Source: Runella zeae DSM 19591 (lineage in GTDB: Bacteria > Bacteroidota > Bacteroidia > Cytophagales > Spirosomataceae). Taken from it: a DNA stretch of 64,000 bases. Under the pieces are notes generated by a model. It was not told where the DNA came from and searched no databases. It saw only the letters and a list, made by a program, of their open reading frames with translations. Positions within the stretch are counted from its first letter, which is position 1, and each line of letters starts with the position of its first letter. The stretch lies in NCBI RefSeq assembly GCF_000423565.1, contig NZ_KE384040.1, forward strand, positions 73,668 to 137,667, given 5' to 3'. Position numbers and translations under genes: made by a program. Positions 8,009-16,182 of this stretch are shown piece by piece.

Positions 8009-9691
8009 TCAAGATTTGGAGGCAATATACTCGCCAAAAATCTCTTGTTCGAGGGCTTTGTCCAAACCGTACAAATCGTTACGGAAATTGAGCTGACCTG
8101 TCTGGTCTACCCATGCCGTGAAATATACGATGTAAACAGGAAGCGCGGGACGTACCGTAATCCATTTTTCCTTCTGAGTTTTCCAAACACTCTCAAGCTT
8201 TTCTTCGTTCCATGCAGGGTCATTTTTTAAAACGTGCAAAGCCAATTTTTCGGGCGTAGATACACGAATGCACCCGTGACTAAACGCGCGACTCGACTCC
8301 CCAAAAAGGCTTTTGGAAGGAGTGTCGTGAAGATAAATGCTATAACTATTGGGAAACAAAAACTTGACTTTGCCCAACGAATTGCCCGGGCCGGGTTTTT
8401 GTCGAATCGTAAAAGGAACATTTTTGGTATAAGAGCTCCATTTGACAGAGTAGGGGTCAACTACTTTATTGCCAGATACTACCTCCATGTTGTTGCGGGC
8501 TAGGTAGCCAGGATTCCGTTTGAGTTTGGGCAAGATTTCGTTGTTGATGATGTTGTTGGTCACGACCCAATAAGGATTGAGTACTACATACGACAAATTG
8601 CCCCGGAAAATACTCGTTTTGGTAGCTTCTTTGCCCACGACTACGTTTGCCATCCAAATTTGTTTGCCATTTTCAAACACATGAAGTTTGAATTCAGGAA
8701 TGTTGACCAGTAGCATATTGGGTTCCATTTCGGCAGGAACCCACCGCAAACGCTCCATGTTGAGCATGATTTGTCGGATACGAAAACTAATAGGGCGGTT
8801 GAGTTCTCGGGCCGTATTCGCGTCGATTTTGCCGTTTTCGACAAGCCCCAATCGATGTTGGAAGCGTTTGAGTCCTACCGTGAGCGAGTCGGTAAAAAGG
8901 GCGCTGCTGTCGGTTTCGCTCATGTCTCCCCACATCACGAGCGTTTGTTTGAGAGCAATCAAAGACGAATCTTCATCATTGACTTGCAGCGATTTTTTGG
9001 GAAAGTCGAAGGTGGGCCATCCGCCTTTTTTCTCCAAACTTCGGTAATATTGTAGTTTGTTTTTGAGTAATACATAATATCGATTGACCGGCTCGCGCAT
9101 TGGGTTTCCTTTGGCCGAAACCAATGTGTCTAACAGCGCTTGGTAGTCTTTTTTCTTGCGTGGAATAAACCATTCTAAGTCAAGCGGGTCTCTGACACTT
9201 CCCGTAAATGCCTTGTCAGTATATTTGAAAAATGCCGTTGTCAGTAGCAATTCCAAGGTTTGAGCATCTTGGGGGCGTTTCAAAAATTGACTCCCTTTGG
9301 TATGTGCTTCCAACAACAAGGTATCTATTTGACGGCTATAAAGACTACTATCCGCAAAATCGCTGATGAAGGCTTCGCGTTGCTGATTGAAGTTGAGGGC
9401 GGCATTTGTAAGCTTATTTTCACTAAACCAAGCGTACTGGTAGTTTCTTCTTCGGTAAAATTCACTGACGTCTTTTTGGATGCTGTCGGCTACCAAATGG
9501 AGTCGGTAAAAATCAATAAGGATAGTACTGTCTAAAACGAGGTTGGTGTAGTTTTGGGTAGAATAAACACTAGAATCTGGCGCAAAAGCCGCTTGTTGAG
9601 GCTTTTTTTGTTGGAATTGATAATATACAACGGCAGCGATAATCGTCACAATACCCACGCCTACCGCTAAATAAGGCCAATTTTTTTTCAT
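8009..9691 (-). CDS. L,D-transpeptidase, YcbB/LdtD type
   Basis: This 560-residue periplasmic enzyme has an N-terminal membrane anchor or signal (residues ~5-24). A long helical scaffold domain follows, then a peptidoglycan-binding-like segment (~255-315, LTVGLKRFQHRLGL and GKIDANTARELN). The YkuD catalytic domain (~335-500) ends in the signature SHGCIRVS, with catalytic Cys474. The domain order matches E. coli LdtD/YcbB, which makes 3-3 cross-links in peptidoglycan and takes part in envelope stress repair. The length is usual for the family. The downstream partner is the YegD-like Hsp70. The start is supported by the hydrophobic N-terminus. Confidence 0.9.
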   Translation of the reverse strand: MKKNWPYLAVGVGIVTIIAAVVYYQFQQKKPQQAAFAPDSSVYSTQNYTNLVLDSTILIDFYRLHLVADSIQKDVSEFYRRRNYQYAWFSENKLTNAALNFNQQREAFISDFADSSLYSRQIDTLLLEAHTKGSQFLKRPQDAQTLELLLTTAFFKYTDKAFTGSVRDPLDLEWFIPRKKKDYQALLDTLVSAKGNPMREPVNRYYVLLKNKLQYYRSLEKKGGWPTFDFPKKSLQVNDEDSSLIALKQTLVMWGDMSETDSSALFTDSLTVGLKRFQHRLGLVENGKIDANTARELNRPISFRIRQIMLNMERLRWVPAEMEPNMLLVNIPEFKLHVFENGKQIWMANVVVGKEATKTSIFRGNLSYVVLNPYWVVTNNIINNEILPKLKRNPGYLARNNMEVVSGNKVVDPYSVKWSSYTKNVPFTIRQKPGPGNSLGKVKFLFPNSYSIYLHDTPSKSLFGESSRAFSHGCIRVSTPEKLALHVLKNDPAWNEEKLESVWKTQKEKWITVRPALPVYIVYFTAWVDQTGQLNFRNDLYGLDKALEQEIFGEYIASKS

Positions 9692-9743
9692 GTTATCAGA
9701 TTAAGAGGAAATACACAATTACAAATCTAATCATTTTGCGGTT

Positions 9744-9878
9744 AACCCTGCCAACGTTCGTACCCCTGCCAACGTTCCCAACGTTGGCAGGGTTGGTTTG
9801 CGATGTTCCCAAAAACGTTGGCAGGGTTTGGTTATATTACTATTCATAACCCTGCCAACGTTCGTACCTGCCAACGTT
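9744..9878. repeat. Cluster of six AACGTTGGCAGGG elements forming hairpins
   Basis: Six copies of AACCCTGCCAACGTT or its complement lie within 135 bp, at 9744-9758, 9764-9776, 9780-9794, 9814-9828, 9848-9862 and 9867-9878. Four are in one orientation and two in the other. Copies 2 and 3 form a perfect 13-bp stem with a CCC loop (9764-9792). The cluster occupies most of the 346-bp intergenic region between two divergent genes, so it cannot be an ordinary terminator. The rest of 9692-10037 holds no gene that I can see. Confidence 0.9.
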
Positions 9879-10037
9879 TAAAATGGTGGGGTATTTAAAA
9901 TTTGGCAAGTCTTTTGTAGGTGCTATGGTAAATGTGCAAATTTGGGAATGTAGTGGAGGCCGCAGCTTGTTTCCTCATTTTGTGACAGTTCTGAAAATCA
10001 AACATTATTTTTCTTTGCCCTAATCCTCTCTTATATC

Positions 10038-12200
10038 ATGTTTCGTCTTTTAGTCATTCTGTTGGTATTGTTTATCCATGAAAGTTTTGCGCAGGCGATT
10101 CCCGAAGTGGCGTGTTTTGGGGATGTAGACGCCCTAGCTACTACTTGGGATACGTCTGCTACGGTGGCATTGAAAGGTACACGTTTTACTCCTAGCGTAG
10201 TCAATCAGTCATCTACGGCTCCTATTTTGTTTGAGAGTACTATTGAAGGACAGCCTTCGGAGGTAAAAATAGAATTGGCCGATAAGTCACTCATTGTCTT
10301 GAACGACAAAGGCTTAGAAGGAGATAAGACTGGTAATGACGGCATTTATTCGGCTCGCATCGCCCCCCCTTCTACGGGTTGGCAATCTTTTTTAGGCTAT
10401 CTGAAAGTTTCAGAAAATGGCGCTCAAGTAGCTCAACTCAATTTGATTTTGATGGTACTTACTCCTGAGATGCCTCTGGTGCGTACCGTCAAGATAGACA
10501 ATTCAACGCAGTTTTCGGATTATGTCTTTAACATGGTAGTACCTTCTACCTCTTCCAATACTTTCGATGTACGGCAAATCGCCCAAGGATTCTACAAATA
10601 TCACGGCGACAATTTTGATTTTATCAATGTGGTGTTAGTGCCAGGTTATATTGGGAATCGTTATCACAGTTACGTATCCAATGCCATTCAAGGCTTAGGA
10701 ATGCCTCTTGTTAATAACAGTGCTAGTTATGGCAGCAAGGGGAAATTGCTGGGTTTCAATTTCTTTCCTGTTCCTTCTTTTTTTGATGCTGCTAGCAATG
10801 GCTACAATCACGAGATAGGGCATCAGTGGATTAATTATTTCAGTAATTCTTTTTTGAAAGAAGGTATTCCGCATTGGCCCCTTTCTAATTTGGCGACGGG
10901 CGTGATGGGATTCAGCATTGGAGGAGCAAATGGAGCTGGAGGGAGTTTTAGTAAAAAATTTGTGGAAGAAGGAAACTCCTTCAAACTCGTGGACGATAGC
11001 GCCAATTTTCCGCCTTATTTCAACGATTGGGAAATGTATCTGATGGGGCTGATTCCAACGGATGAGGTGAGTTCGTTGGCTATTATTTTCAAAGACCAAA
11101 CTACGTTTCCTACTGAGAGTATGTACCCAAAATCAGCGTTCAATATCTTTTCGTTTTCAGATTTGATTCGGATTGTAGGAGAGAGAAGCCCCCGGTCGAG
11201 CCAAAGCCCCAAAGAGTTTACGATTGCCACGATTGTACTTTCTGAAGCCCTTCTCAGGGAAGAAGAAATGGCCTATTTTGATTTTATGGCTAAACGTGCC
11301 GAAGCCAAATCCCAAGTAGCGGTAAGAGAGGGATTGTCTACCTATATGGGCAAACCATTTTTGGTAGCTACCCGTGGGAAGGCTACTTTGAAGGCCGCCC
11401 TCAATACCAATTTTTCGTGCGATCAAGTGTTGCCTAGACCCGTTTTGATTTCGGATAATAATTTCTCATTTTGTGAAGGGCGTAGCACAACGCTGAAAGT
11501 AGAAACCACCGCAGCAAGTTATGTTTGGTACGTGGACGGTACAGTGATACCTGACCAGAAAACCAACACCTTAGTAGTGTCGAAAGCAGGTGGTTATGCA
11601 GTGGTGGCACAAGATACCAAAGGCTGTAATAGCCCGCGCTCGGATGAAAAAAAGATAGAAAGTTTGCCTTTGCCAGTGCGCCCAACGGTGGTAGCGGATG
11701 GCAATACGACGGTTTTTTCGCCCCAAAAAGTAAAACTTACCGCCTCTACTTCGGAGGCAGTGACTTATCAATGGCAGAAAGAAAATGTAAATATTGCAAA
11801 TGCGACTCAAACAACTTATGAAGCTGCCGAATCGGGTACTTACCGCGTTCAGGTAACAAGTCAGCGGGGATGTATCAACTTTTCGGAAGCTATCAAAATA
11901 GAAATTCAGCCTGTACTTTCGACCTCTGTGTCGGTGCCTCAGGAGGTGGAATTGATGAATTTTCCTAATCCTTTTAGCCAAACTACCCAAATCAAATTTG
12001 GCTTACCGTCGGCTGCTTCTGTGAGTTTGAAGATATACACCCAAGCAGGACGAGAAATTGGAAAAGTGGTGGAAGGTAAGTATGGGGCAGGGTGGCACGT
12101 AGTAGATTTTGATGCCAAAACCCTGCCCGCAGGTTTGTATATTTATCGATTAGAAACCAATCAATCGCAGAAAGTAGAAAAGAAAATGATAGTGGAGTGA
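10038..12200 (+). CDS. Secreted HExxH protein with type IX secretion sorting domain
   Basis: This 720-residue secreted protein has a Sec signal peptide ending near residue 19 (ESFAQA). The central region carries NHEIGHQW, a zinc-metallopeptidase-like HExxH motif with H258, E259 and H262. An Ig-like region (~460-640) has two similar modules (SFCEGRSTTLKVE and TYQWQKENVN segments). The C-terminus (~640-720) is a type A T9SS sorting domain (NFPNPFSQTTQIKF, LPAGLYIYRLE). It is therefore expected to be secreted across the outer membrane and processed by the PorU sortase. A protease activity is inferred from the motif only. It converges with the following sulfatase gene, with only 4 nt between the two stops. 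Confidence 0.8.
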   Translation: MFRLLVILLVLFIHESFAQAIPEVACFGDVDALATTWDTSATVALKGTRFTPSVVNQSSTAPILFESTIEGQPSEVKIELADKSLIVLNDKGLEGDKTGNDGIYSARIAPPSTGWQSFLGYLKVSENGAQVAQLNLILMVLTPEMPLVRTVKIDNSTQFSDYVFNMVVPSTSSNTFDVRQIAQGFYKYHGDNFDFINVVLVPGYIGNRYHSYVSNAIQGLGMPLVNNSASYGSKGKLLGFNFFPVPSFFDAASNGYNHEIGHQWINYFSNSFLKEGIPHWPLSNLATGVMGFSIGGANGAGGSFSKKFVEEGNSFKLVDDSANFPPYFNDWEMYLMGLIPTDEVSSLAIIFKDQTTFPTESMYPKSAFNIFSFSDLIRIVGERSPRSSQSPKEFTIATIVLSEALLREEEMAYFDFMAKRAEAKSQVAVREGLSTYMGKPFLVATRGKATLKAALNTNFSCDQVLPRPVLISDNNFSFCEGRSTTLKVETTAASYVWYVDGTVIPDQKTNTLVVSKAGGYAVVAQDTKGCNSPRSDEKKIESLPLPVRPTVVADGNTTVFSPQKVKLTASTSEAVTYQWQKENVNIANATQTTYEAAESGTYRVQVTSQRGCINFSEAIKIEIQPVLSTSVSVPQEVELMNFPNPFSQTTQIKFGLPSAASVSLKIYTQAGREIGKVVEGKYGAGWHVVDFDAKTLPAGLYIYRLETNQSQKVEKKMIVE

Positions 12201-12204
12201 TACG

Positions 12205-13677
12205 CTACTCTGCTTTTCCACTGGGGCGTACATTTTTGCCAACGCGTTTGGTGAGGTCATCTCCCAAATCCTCGCGGGCTTCTTCGGCTACTTTTTGGAG
12301 CTCGGCCAAAATCTCGGGATAAAGCTCCTTTACATCATATCGTTCGGCGGGGTCACGGCGAAGGTCATAAAGGGCTAATGGAAATGGATGATTTTCGGGG
12401 GCTTTGCCCGGAAAACCGTCATTGCCCGGAAGCTGACCTTCATAGGTACGTCCTTCGTGAGGCAGCACGAGTTTCCAGTCATCACGACGCACTGCTTCGA
12501 GGTTGTTTCGACGATAGTAATAATAAAAATACTTCCGAGGGGTGGCTGAGAGGTCACCTTTAAGGAGCGAAAAGATATTGACTCCGTCGATTTTCTTTTC
12601 GGGGAGTTTGGCGTCAGTGATGTGGGCAATCGTGGGTAATAAGTCAATCGTCGAAGCAAGTTTGTTGCAAACGACTCCTTCGGGCGTTATTCCTTTCCAA
12701 CGCACAATACAAGGCACTCGCTGTCCGCCTTCGAAGCTGTTGCCTTTGCCTTCCCGCAAGCCACCCGACGAGCCGGCATGATTGCCGTAGTTGAGCCAAG
12801 GGCCGTTGTCGCTCGTAAAGATGACAATGGTATTTTTGTCGAGGCCTGTTTCTTTGAGGGCCTTCATGATTTCTCCTACCGACCAGTCAATTTCCATCAA
12901 TACATCACCATAAGTACCTTGTTGGCTTTTGCCTTTAAACTTGGCCGAAGCCGCAATCGGCACGTGCGGCATAGAGTGAGGGAGATAGATGAAAAAGGGT
13001 TCTTTCTTATGTTTTTTGATAAAATTGACGGCATTTTCGGTGTAGATACCCGTAAGCTTGGCTTGGTCGTCAAGGGTTTTGATTTCTTGTAATGTATCTA
13101 AATTATGCAAAAGAGGTAACAGTGGGAAGCTCTTTTTGCGATTGTCGCTGGCATTGGAAATAGGCTGCCCGTCATAATGTACCGGCCACATATCATTGGA
13201 ATAGGGTAGACCCACGTATTCGTCAAAGCCTTGTTTATTGGGCAAGAAGGCAGGTTTATCGCCCAAGTGCCACTTGCCAAACATCGCCGTGGCGTAGCCT
13301 TTGGATTTCAGTACTTCGGCGATAGTCGTTTCTTCGGGGTTAAGCCCTACTTTGGCATGAGGAAATAAAGCTCCCGAAATACCGACCCGATTGGGGTAGC
13401 AGCCTGTAAGTAAGGCCGCGCGCGAAGCACTGCATACGGCTTGGGCGGCCAAAAAATTGGTAAAACGAACCCCTTCGGCGGCTAGCTTGTCGAGGTGAGG
13501 GGTGCGGTATTGTAAAGCTCCATAACAGCTCAAATCGCCATAGCCGAGGTCGTCCATAAAAATCAAAATGACATTGGGCGGGGTAGCTTTGGGTGCTTTT
13601 TCGAGCGACAAAAATCGAAAGGCAGAAACGGCTATTAATGAACCTAATCCGATCAGTAGAAGAAGGGTTTTTCTCAT
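12205..13677 (-). CDS. Sulfatase (arylsulfatase family), Cys-type
   Basis: This 490-residue S1 sulfatase has an N-terminal signal or anchor (residues ~1-20). The metal-binding start ILIFMDDLGYGD lies near residue 40. The formylglycine signature CSASRAALLTG has Cys82 as the residue to be converted by formylglycine-generating enzyme. The GKWHLG and SDNGPW motifs are also visible. Such enzymes remove sulfate from polysaccharides or small sulfate esters, in the periplasm or at the surface. The next gene-like stretch upstream (13697-13990) is a decayed piece of another sulfatase, and a second intact sulfatase lies at 16183-17688. The substrate cannot be told from sequence. Confidence 0.92.
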   Translation of the reverse strand: MRKTLLLLIGLGSLIAVSAFRFLSLEKAPKATPPNVILIFMDDLGYGDLSCYGALQYRTPHLDKLAAEGVRFTNFLAAQAVCSASRAALLTGCYPNRVGISGALFPHAKVGLNPEETTIAEVLKSKGYATAMFGKWHLGDKPAFLPNKQGFDEYVGLPYSNDMWPVHYDGQPISNASDNRKKSFPLLPLLHNLDTLQEIKTLDDQAKLTGIYTENAVNFIKKHKKEPFFIYLPHSMPHVPIAASAKFKGKSQQGTYGDVLMEIDWSVGEIMKALKETGLDKNTIVIFTSDNGPWLNYGNHAGSSGGLREGKGNSFEGGQRVPCIVRWKGITPEGVVCNKLASTIDLLPTIAHITDAKLPEKKIDGVNIFSLLKGDLSATPRKYFYYYYRRNNLEAVRRDDWKLVLPHEGRTYEGQLPGNDGFPGKAPENHPFPLALYDLRRDPAERYDVKELYPEILAELQKVAEEAREDLGDDLTKRVGKNVRPSGKAE

Positions 13678-13696
13678 GATAGTTGGGGGGAAACGT

Positions 13697-13990
13697 TATT
13701 TTTTTACTTCAAATTTAGGGTCAACAAACTCCCAATCTTGGATGTGAGAGGGGCGGTGTTCGCGCTTTACAGCGGTTTTCGGATTGCGTTTAACTCCCTT
13801 CCAATTCCCAATTCTGACCGCTAACTGTCCTCCATTTTCGGGAAATTCAAAATAAAGAATGCTGTACGCCTTTTTGCAACAAGGTAGGTAAAAAAGAAAT
13901 ACCATCGGTAGGCTGGGCTAGTTTTACGCGTAGAAGGTCGGCGCAAGTAGCTACTAGATCATACTGAGTTGAAACCTGCTCGGTGATAGC
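13697..13990 (-). pseudogene. C-terminal remnant of a sulfatase gene, frameshifted
   Basis: On the minus strand, 13990 down to about 13860 translates to a typical sulfatase stretch (STQYDLVATCADLLRVK, then PTDGISFLPTLLQKG). The frame then shifts, and another frame continues with YFEFPENGGQLAVRIGNW and ends EHRPSHIQDWEFVDPKF. Family members read these two parts as one continuous segment. About 30 or more residues are also missing between RNPKTA and KREHRPS. The first frame is preceded directly by a stop codon, and no N-terminal part or active-site signature exists. It is a dead fragment between two sulfatase-rich segments, not a 69-residue gene. Confidence 0.85.
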
Positions 13991-14010
13991 TCAATAGTAA
14001 TGATACTAAC

Positions 14011-14063
14011 AAATAAGCTTTCAACCGGAGAAGTTATATCCTTCTCCGGCTGAAAGCTTATTT
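14011..14063 (-). terminator. Long hairpin after the ASKHA-fold gene
   Basis: Inverted arms at 14011-14033 and 14041-14063 are 23 nt each with a 7-nt loop and one internal mismatch. It starts 8 nt after the stop of the gene ending at 14072 (minus strand). No strong U-tract follows, so its efficiency as an intrinsic terminator is uncertain. Confidence 0.65.
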
Positions 14064-14071
14064 CAAAAAAA

Positions 14072-15100
14072 TTATTTCAAACCTAACAAAAATCCGATGG
14101 TAAAATTGGCATCCCAATCAAAAACGAAGGTTTTACAACCTGTAGCGTCGGCAATAGCTTTGTAAATATTTCCCCCTGCTTTTGCTTTTGCTTTGTCGAG
14201 TTTGTAAGCAGTAGGAGCTTTCAAAACGGTATATCTTTCTTTTCCATTACGGATTTCTTTTGCTAAATCATAAGGCACACCCCCGATGATAAAGCAAATA
14301 TCTCTTTTGGAAGTGGGGACTTGTTTGGCCTTGGCGCCTACTTCTTCATACACCGTGTCGTCGGCTGTTCCTTTTTCGTAATATTTAGCGCCCGAAGCTT
14401 CTAAGCTTTTGACACCCCCTCCAGCAGTAGTCCAAGCGATTTTGGTGTTGCCAGAACCGATGTCCGTAAAAAATCCGCTATCGTAATATTTGGCAGGTAA
14501 AGCCGCTTTCAAGCCCAGTGTTCCTTCTTGTTCAGGTGTAACGGTATTGACCATGTAGCCCATATCTTTCAATACTCGGATGATTTTTTGAGTAATATCA
14601 GCTTTCAATGCCCCTGAGCTCACCACAAAATGGATGTTTTTGCCGCTTACACCGTGGTCAATCATGCCACTAATGTACTTTTTGAGGCCAACGCGGATGT
14701 CATAGTCAGAGGCCATGTTTTCGATAACCATGCTATTGCCAAATTCCGCTTTTTCGAGTTTCCAATTTTTATCTTTGTCAACATTGACCACGAATGAATT
14801 GAAACCACTTGCTCCCAATTCTACCACTCCTTTGAGAGTCCCATCTACCGGCTCGGGGGCGGTGTACGAAAATGAGGTATTGTCGGAGGCCGCAGTAGAG
14901 GAAGACGACGACGATTCGCTGCTTGCGGTATTGTCGTCAGAAGCCACAGATTCTGAAGTCGTGGCCTCCGTGTTTGGGGAAGTAGCGGTAGTTTCGGTAC
15001 CGCCTTTTTCATGGTCGGGCCCAAAGAAATAATATCCTGCTCCGAGTGCCCCTGCGATGAGCAAAATCAAAGCGATTTTTCCTGCTCCAGTTAGATTCAT
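14072..15100 (-). CDS. Membrane-anchored ASKHA-fold (Ppx/GppA-like) protein
   Basis: This 342-residue protein has a single N-terminal membrane segment (~8-26) and a low-complexity Ser/Thr/Glu-rich linker (~30-75). The C-terminal domain has actin/Hsp70/exopolyphosphatase-like loops: GVVELGASGFNSFVV (~87), TDIGSGNTKIAW (~215) and an adenosine-type loop IGGVPYD (~270). The order and spacing suggest the sugar-kinase/Hsp70/actin superfamily, closest in look to Ppx/GppA, but acidic catalytic residues are not obvious and activity is uncertain. The anchor would place the domain on the periplasmic side (N-in topology). It is followed upstream on the same strand by a coiled-coil protein, with two palindromic repeats between them. 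Confidence 0.65.
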   Translation of the reverse strand: MNLTGAGKIALILLIAGALGAGYYFFGPDHEKGGTETTATSPNTEATTSESVASDDNTASSESSSSSSTAASDNTSFSYTAPEPVDGTLKGVVELGASGFNSFVVNVDKDKNWKLEKAEFGNSMVIENMASDYDIRVGLKKYISGMIDHGVSGKNIHFVVSSGALKADITQKIIRVLKDMGYMVNTVTPEQEGTLGLKAALPAKYYDSGFFTDIGSGNTKIAWTTAGGGVKSLEASGAKYYEKGTADDTVYEEVGAKAKQVPTSKRDICFIIGGVPYDLAKEIRNGKERYTVLKAPTAYKLDKAKAKAGGNIYKAIADATGCKTFVFDWDANFTIGFLLGLK

Positions 15101-15145
15101 AGTCGTTTTTGGTTAATGAATAAAATAATGATTTGTAATGCGGTT

Positions 15146-15225
15146 TACCGATATGTAGCCCCTACGGGGCATTTTTGATGTTTGGTTTGGTTTATGATTT
15201 ACCGATATGTAGCCCCTAGGGGGCA
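15146..15225. repeat. Two inverted copies of the GCCCC-TA-GGGGC repeat
   Basis: TACCGATATGTAGCCCCTAC with GGGGCAT following (15146-15173), and TACCGATATGTAGCCCCTAG with GGGGCAT following (15200-15225), are the reverse complement of the left-end array units. They sit between the ASKHA-fold gene and the coiled-coil gene. Confidence 0.9.
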
Positions 15226-15253
15226 TTTTCAAACGTGTTTTGACGCAGTTATT

Positions 15254-15979
15254 TTAGTTTGCGAGATATTGTTTGATACCGTTTTCAATCAAAGTAATCT
15301 CACTCGCTACGCCTTCTTTGGCGGCGATAGTAGCTTGGATTTTTTGTTCTATTTCAACGAACTTGTCCGTAAACTTACCGTCTATTCCGTTGAGAGTTGC
15401 CAATTTTTCGGCCTGTATTTTTTCCAAATTGCTAATTTCTTGTTTCAGTTTGGCTAATTGTTGCTCAATATTGGCTACTTCATTGTTCAATTGTTTTTGT
15501 TCGATGTCTTTTTCTGCGTTGAGCGCTGTTTTCTTTTGCTCACCCGCGCTGACAGTTGCCTCAAAAGCTTTTTGAAGCTCAGTCTTGTAAAAATTGGCAG
15601 AGTCTAGCAAAAATTGTTGATTGCAATTAGGATTCAATAACTTAGCACCTTCATAGGCTGTTTTGAAATGCTCTAAAGTAGGGCTGCTGCTCGTGCGCAA
15701 TAGCATCATTGAAAACTCATAAAAATCAAACCCTGGTTGATTTTTATCCTCTAATATTTTTTTGAATCGGTTTCTTAATTCGTCTACAAATTCTGTAGAT
15801 GAATGAGTATCAGGTAGAGTAGAAACCGAAGGTGGACTTACAGGAGGAGGGGTGGTGGGAGAGGAAGCTGGAGAAGGAGTTTTTTTCTCTTCTTCTTTAG
15901 ATTCATCTAGCACCACAAACACGCCCGCTAGGTTGCGGAGCCAGCCACTTACTTTATTTTTTTGAGGTTCGTCTGCCAT
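15254..15979 (-). CDS. Cytoplasmic coiled-coil protein
   Basis: This 241-residue protein has no signal peptide. A short N-terminal conserved-looking segment (NKVSGWLRNLAGVFVVLDE) is followed by a Pro/Ser-rich linker (~33-60). A globular part follows (~62-130), then a long predicted coiled coil (~145-215) rich in Glu, Lys, Gln and Leu heptads. I do not recognise the family. It lies 153 nt upstream of the membrane-anchored ASKHA-fold gene on the same strand, separated by two palindromic repeats, so co-transcription is possible but not clear. Confidence 0.7.
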   Translation of the reverse strand: MADEPQKNKVSGWLRNLAGVFVVLDESKEEEKKTPSPASSPTTPPPVSPPSVSTLPDTHSSTEFVDELRNRFKKILEDKNQPGFDFYEFSMMLLRTSSSPTLEHFKTAYEGAKLLNPNCNQQFLLDSANFYKTELQKAFEATVSAGEQKKTALNAEKDIEQKQLNNEVANIEQQLAKLKQEISNLEKIQAEKLATLNGIDGKFTDKFVEIEQKIQATIAAKEGVASEITLIENGIKQYLAN

Positions 15980-16182
15980 AGCGAATGATTTGAATTAAAA
16001 ATCAGTGGAAAGTTATAAAAACCCTTGAAAACATAGCGTAAAGGTAGGTAAGAATTTATTAGAGGGTCATGGAGGAGTACAAGAACGGTTGAAAATCGGG
16101 TCAATCAAGGCAGTTTTTAGGATGAAGCATAGGTTTGTAGGAAGACTTTCTTATTTTTACTTTTCGTATCTACTTCCAAACC

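Noticed and set aside
13696-13905. Independent 69-residue gene
   Set aside because: It reads as the out-of-frame end of a sulfatase, and the rest of the sulfatase fragment continues in another frame up to 13990.
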